From: Ancylomarina salipaludis | Lineage (GTDB): Bacteria; Bacteroidota; Bacteroidia; Bacteroidales; Marinifilaceae | NCBI RefSeq assembly: GCF_004122035.1 | Contig: NZ_SAXA01000004.1 | Location: 124,001 to 188,000 of the forward strand | Direction of reading: 5' to 3' | DNA length: 64,000 bases | In this document: one piece after another, positions 63,275-64,000 of the stretch | How positions within the stretch are numbered: the first letter of the stretch is position 1 | Layout of the letters: each line of letters opens with the position of its first letter | The notes under the pieces: model-generated | Database searches by the model: none | The model's input: only the letters and a program-made list of their open reading frames with translations | What the model was told of the DNA's origin: nothing | Translations under genes and position numbers: made by a program

Positions 63275-63516
63275 GTAATTGCGGTGCTTGTGAACTTAGA
63301 ATTGAAAAAGCAGCTCAATCTGTTGATGGTGTGACGAGTGTTGACTGGGATAAGAAAACGAAGATGATTGTCGTTACATTTGATGAGAAAAAAACGGATT
63401 TGCATAAGATACATATGGCCATAGCGAAAGCAGGTCACGATACCGATATGCATAAGGCAACAGATGAGGTTTATGAAAAACTTCATGGCTGTTGTCAATA
63501 CGAAAGAGCCAAATAA
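63268..63516 (+). pseudogene. HMA domain without a start codon, broken or frameshifted
   Basis: This frame reads FLGNCGACELRIEKAAQS and continues through an HMA fold to EKLHGCCQYERAK and a stop at 63516. It is closely similar to the 61370 protein but lacks a signal peptide and any start codon at its head. It lies in the minus-one frame relative to the PepSY gene. Adding one T to the T5 run at 63268-63272 would fuse the PepSY protein directly to this domain. It could be a real frameshift, an assembly error, or a decayed duplicate. An internal ATG at 63331 would drop the metal-binding cysteines. Confidence 0.75.
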
Positions 63517-63541
63517 AGGATTGTTTTTGTGAAATTCAGTA

Positions 63542-63570
63542 GGGATAGAGCTTGGTTCTATCCCTTTTTT
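63542..63570. terminator. Rho-independent terminator
   Basis: GGGATAGA pairs with TCTATCCC around a seven-base loop, followed by six T. It lies between the HMA fragment and the convergent zinc-ribbon gene, whose stop codon it touches. Confidence 0.87.
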
Positions 63571-63973
63571 AATCGATGGAATTCTCTAAAAACCATTCCG
63601 GATCAGCATATCGTTTGCAATGTTCACCATATGATAATATTTTTTTATTATCCACATGATAGGTTACTTTTTCGCCATAAATTTTTGAAAAAATGACTGT
63701 CGACTCATGTCCGTTAGGGTCTATATATTGTACTTGAGCAAAATTTTCATGCTTTTCTGTCTCTAAATTGGAATGACAAATGGAACAAGATATCGTAAGC
63801 TCTTCACCGATATCAATTTTAAAATCTTTATTCTTAAAGCTGGTATAATTTCCTATTTCTGGATGAAGCAACAGCAGTCCACTTTCATCGTTAGAATTCT
63901 TAGCAGAGAAAATGATATAATCCTTTACATTTAATAATCCTCTGCAATGCGGACATAAATAATTTGTTCCCAT
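63569..63973 (-). CDS. Zinc-ribbon protein, unknown function
   Basis: A 134-residue cytosolic protein. CPHC near residues 7-10 and CSIC near 63-66 form a probable four-cysteine zinc site. The sequence between and after them is beta-rich. No named family is recognised. It converges on the metal locus and shares the terminator. Its start is MGTNYLCPHC; 27 bases remain to the window edge, so its promoter is not fully visible. Confidence 0.75.
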   Translation of the reverse strand: MGTNYLCPHCRGLLNVKDYIIFSAKNSNDESGLLLLHPEIGNYTSFKNKDFKIDIGEELTISCSICHSNLETEKHENFAQVQYIDPNGHESTVIFSKIYGEKVTYHVDNKKILSYGEHCKRYADPEWFLENSID

Positions 63974-64000
63974 AGCGGTAGTTTTTAAGTGAATATTATA

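Overview
The window is a low-GC chromosomal segment of a Bacteroidota bacterium. It is probably a free-living member of the Bacteroidales/Marinilabiliales group, but the genus cannot be fixed from sequence alone. The evidence is the fused hisB and hisIE genes, SusC-like outer-membrane barrels with carboxypeptidase-like N-domains, a HYC_CC_PP family protein, LytTR and LuxR regulators of Bacteroidota type, and several promoters of the Bacteroidota form (TAnnTTTG, sometimes with TTG about 19-20 bases upstream). No phage, insertion sequence, CRISPR array or rRNA operon is present.

Layout. 0-4.8 kb: a radical SAM enzyme, a MORN-repeat protein, a SlyD-like isomerase and a dicarboxylate/amino-acid symporter. 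4.9-12.7 kb: a complete minus-strand histidine operon, hisG-D-C-B-H-A-F-IE. It is preceded by two tandem attenuators, each with its own polyhistidine leader peptide and terminator, and is interrupted between hisF and hisIE by a non-coding block that looks like a dispersed repeat. 12.9-22.4 kb: housekeeping and unknown genes, including a 1159-residue protein that may be a pyrophosphate-type PEP carboxykinase, a UshA-like nucleotidase lipoprotein, eight tandem 21-bp repeats and pyrD. 22.6-32.5 kb: a LytTR regulator beside an outer-membrane barrel protein, five tandem tRNA-Lys(TTT) genes, an SDR enzyme, a YebC-family protein, a YitT-family protein and a second barrel protein. 32.6-48.4 kb: mostly housekeeping genes (purC, phoH-like, SAM hydroxide adenosyltransferase, mazG, pseudouridine synthase, Nudix, PhzF, threonine dehydratase, FKBP, a TrmH-like methyltransferase) plus an ATP-cone/PDDEXK nuclease. 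48.4-52.6 kb: a class I isoprenoid-fold protein, a two-component pair and two unknown genes, all on the minus strand. 53.2-63.5 kb: a copper/silver-type efflux locus, followed by a zinc-ribbon protein.

How the genes work together. The his genes encode the whole pathway from PRPP and ATP to histidine, and the double leader implies stringent histidine-dependent control. The metal locus encodes a tripartite RND pump (CusA-like inner-membrane pump, TolC-family outer channel, CusB-like adaptor). It also encodes secreted metal-binding accessories: a His/Met-rich lipoprotein, HMA-domain proteins and a HYC_CC_PP protein. A cysteine motif, LPxCC(Q/K)Y or a close variant, follows each of the four HMA domains there. 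The last of the four has no start codon and lies just past a PepSY membrane gene, out of frame with it by one base in a T5 run.
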